The notes below the pieces were generated by a model, which saw only the letters and a list, made by a program, of their open reading frames with translations, made no database searches and was not told where the DNA came from. This document shows, in pieces, positions 5,506 through 5,941 of a stretch of 5,941 nucleotides of DNA. Every line of letters starts with the position of its first letter. Within the stretch, counting starts at the first letter, position 1. The DNA comes from Clostridiales bacterium (GTDB taxonomy: Bacteria > Bacillota > Clostridia > UBA8921). The position numbers and the translations under genes were made by a program. The stretch spans positions 3,296-9,236 of the forward strand of contig DOHE01000111.1 of the NCBI GenBank assembly GCA_003535395.1. The letters run 5' to 3'.

Positions 5506-5941
5506 GAAAAAGCATACCTCCCGGCTTTCCAGTGGCGAGATAGCTGATATTCAACGGCAAACACGTGCGAAATTGGGTGAATGCAGAAAAACGCAGGATG
5601 TAATTGGGTCTCAGGTTTTTTCGATATTGAGTCTGTATGCGCGTGTGCTCTATTATCCGCTAGGCAAGGAAGGACCATGGGGTATAACGTATATGTGGGG
5701 GACGGATAGCCATATCTCCGCTAAAAAGCCGTTTGTAGCTATCAACACTTCTATTGCGACCGATGCGCAGGTGTTCGTCGCAGCACATGAGCTGTATCAT
5801 ATCTGGTTCGATGAAAAGGCGGAAATGATATCGGCTTCTATCCTTGGTGAAACCGACGAACACGGCGCGCAATTGGACATCTCTGAGCTGAAAGCGAACC
5901 GTTTTGCAGCGGAGTTTCTTGTCGATGAGGAAATGCTTCAT
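5498..5941 (+). CDS. ImmA/IrrE-family metallopeptidase, 3' end beyond window
   Basis: An open plus-strand frame of 148 codons starts at ATG 5498 and leaves the right edge without a stop. GGAGGAA (5484-5490), inside the end of the repressor gene, lies 7 nt upstream, and the 8-nt overlap (ATGAGTGA) points to translational coupling. The zinc-peptidase signature HELYH is at 97-101 (His97, Glu98, His101). Glu130 in ELKANRFAAEFLV (130-142) fits the third zinc ligand of the family's ExxANxFAA motif. Residues 76-96 (KKPFVAINTSIATDAQVFVAA) form the typical strand and helix before it. The usual C-terminal part is not seen. ImmA/IrrE proteins cleave or inactivate an Xre-type partner in response to DNA damage or other signals, and some act as toxins in Xre/COG2856 pairs; which applies here is unknown. 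Confidence 0.92.
   Translation, partial: MSEKKHTSRLSSGEIADIQRQTRAKLGECRKTQDVIGSQVFSILSLYARVLYYPLGKEGPWGITYMWGTDSHISAKKPFVAINTSIATDAQVFVAAHELYHIWFDEKAEMISASILGETDEHGAQLDISELKANRFAAEFLVDEEMLH

Noticed and set aside
5660..5941. 93-codon minus-strand frame at the right edge
   Set aside because: Antisense to the ImmA/IrrE gene with its HELYH motif.

Overview
The window looks like a GC-rich bacterial chromosome, most likely a Gram-positive of the Firmicutes (Clostridia or Paenibacillus type). Evidence is the strong GGAGG-type ribosome sites 7-8 nt before each start, and the families present (uroporphyrinogen-decarboxylase-like protein, paired SDR dehydrogenases, Xre plus ImmA/IrrE). No RNA gene, CRISPR array or complete mobile element is visible. 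Taxon assignment is inference.

Left part (1-3302, minus strand). Two short-chain dehydrogenase/reductase (SDR) genes form an operon: the one at 2526-3302 comes first, and the one at 1637-2488 follows after 37 nt. Beyond a 209-nt gap lies a third minus-strand gene. It is a right-handed beta-helix, glycosidase/lyase-like protein that starts at 1427 and runs off the left edge (475 codons seen, no stop). It appears to have its own promoter with an imperfect palindrome over the -35 box.

Middle (3303-4868). A 342-nt divergent intergenic region holds a good minus-strand promoter for the SDR operon, a 12-bp palindrome at that promoter, and a cluster of short GC-rich direct repeats that would lie in the SDR mRNA leader and fold into small hairpins. 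It also holds a weaker plus-strand promoter. The plus-strand gene at 3645-4868 encodes a 407-residue protein of the uroporphyrinogen decarboxylase/corrinoid-methyltransferase superfamily. Together the left and middle genes suggest an accessory sugar or glycoside catabolism locus: a beta-helix enzyme, two oxidoreductases of apparently different cofactor preference, and a UroD-like enzyme. The substrate cannot be read from the sequence.

Right part (4869-5941, plus strand). Base composition becomes more AT-rich. After a gap with no clear gene there is a compact regulatory module. A near-consensus sigma-A promoter, with a perfect 19-bp palindrome covering its -35 box, drives an Xre-type repressor gene. 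That gene overlaps by 8 nt an ImmA/IrrE-type zinc peptidase gene that runs off the right edge (148 codons seen). Such repressor/anti-repressor pairs are typical of integrative elements, prophages, defence loci and toxin-antitoxin-like modules, so a different accessory region may begin here.
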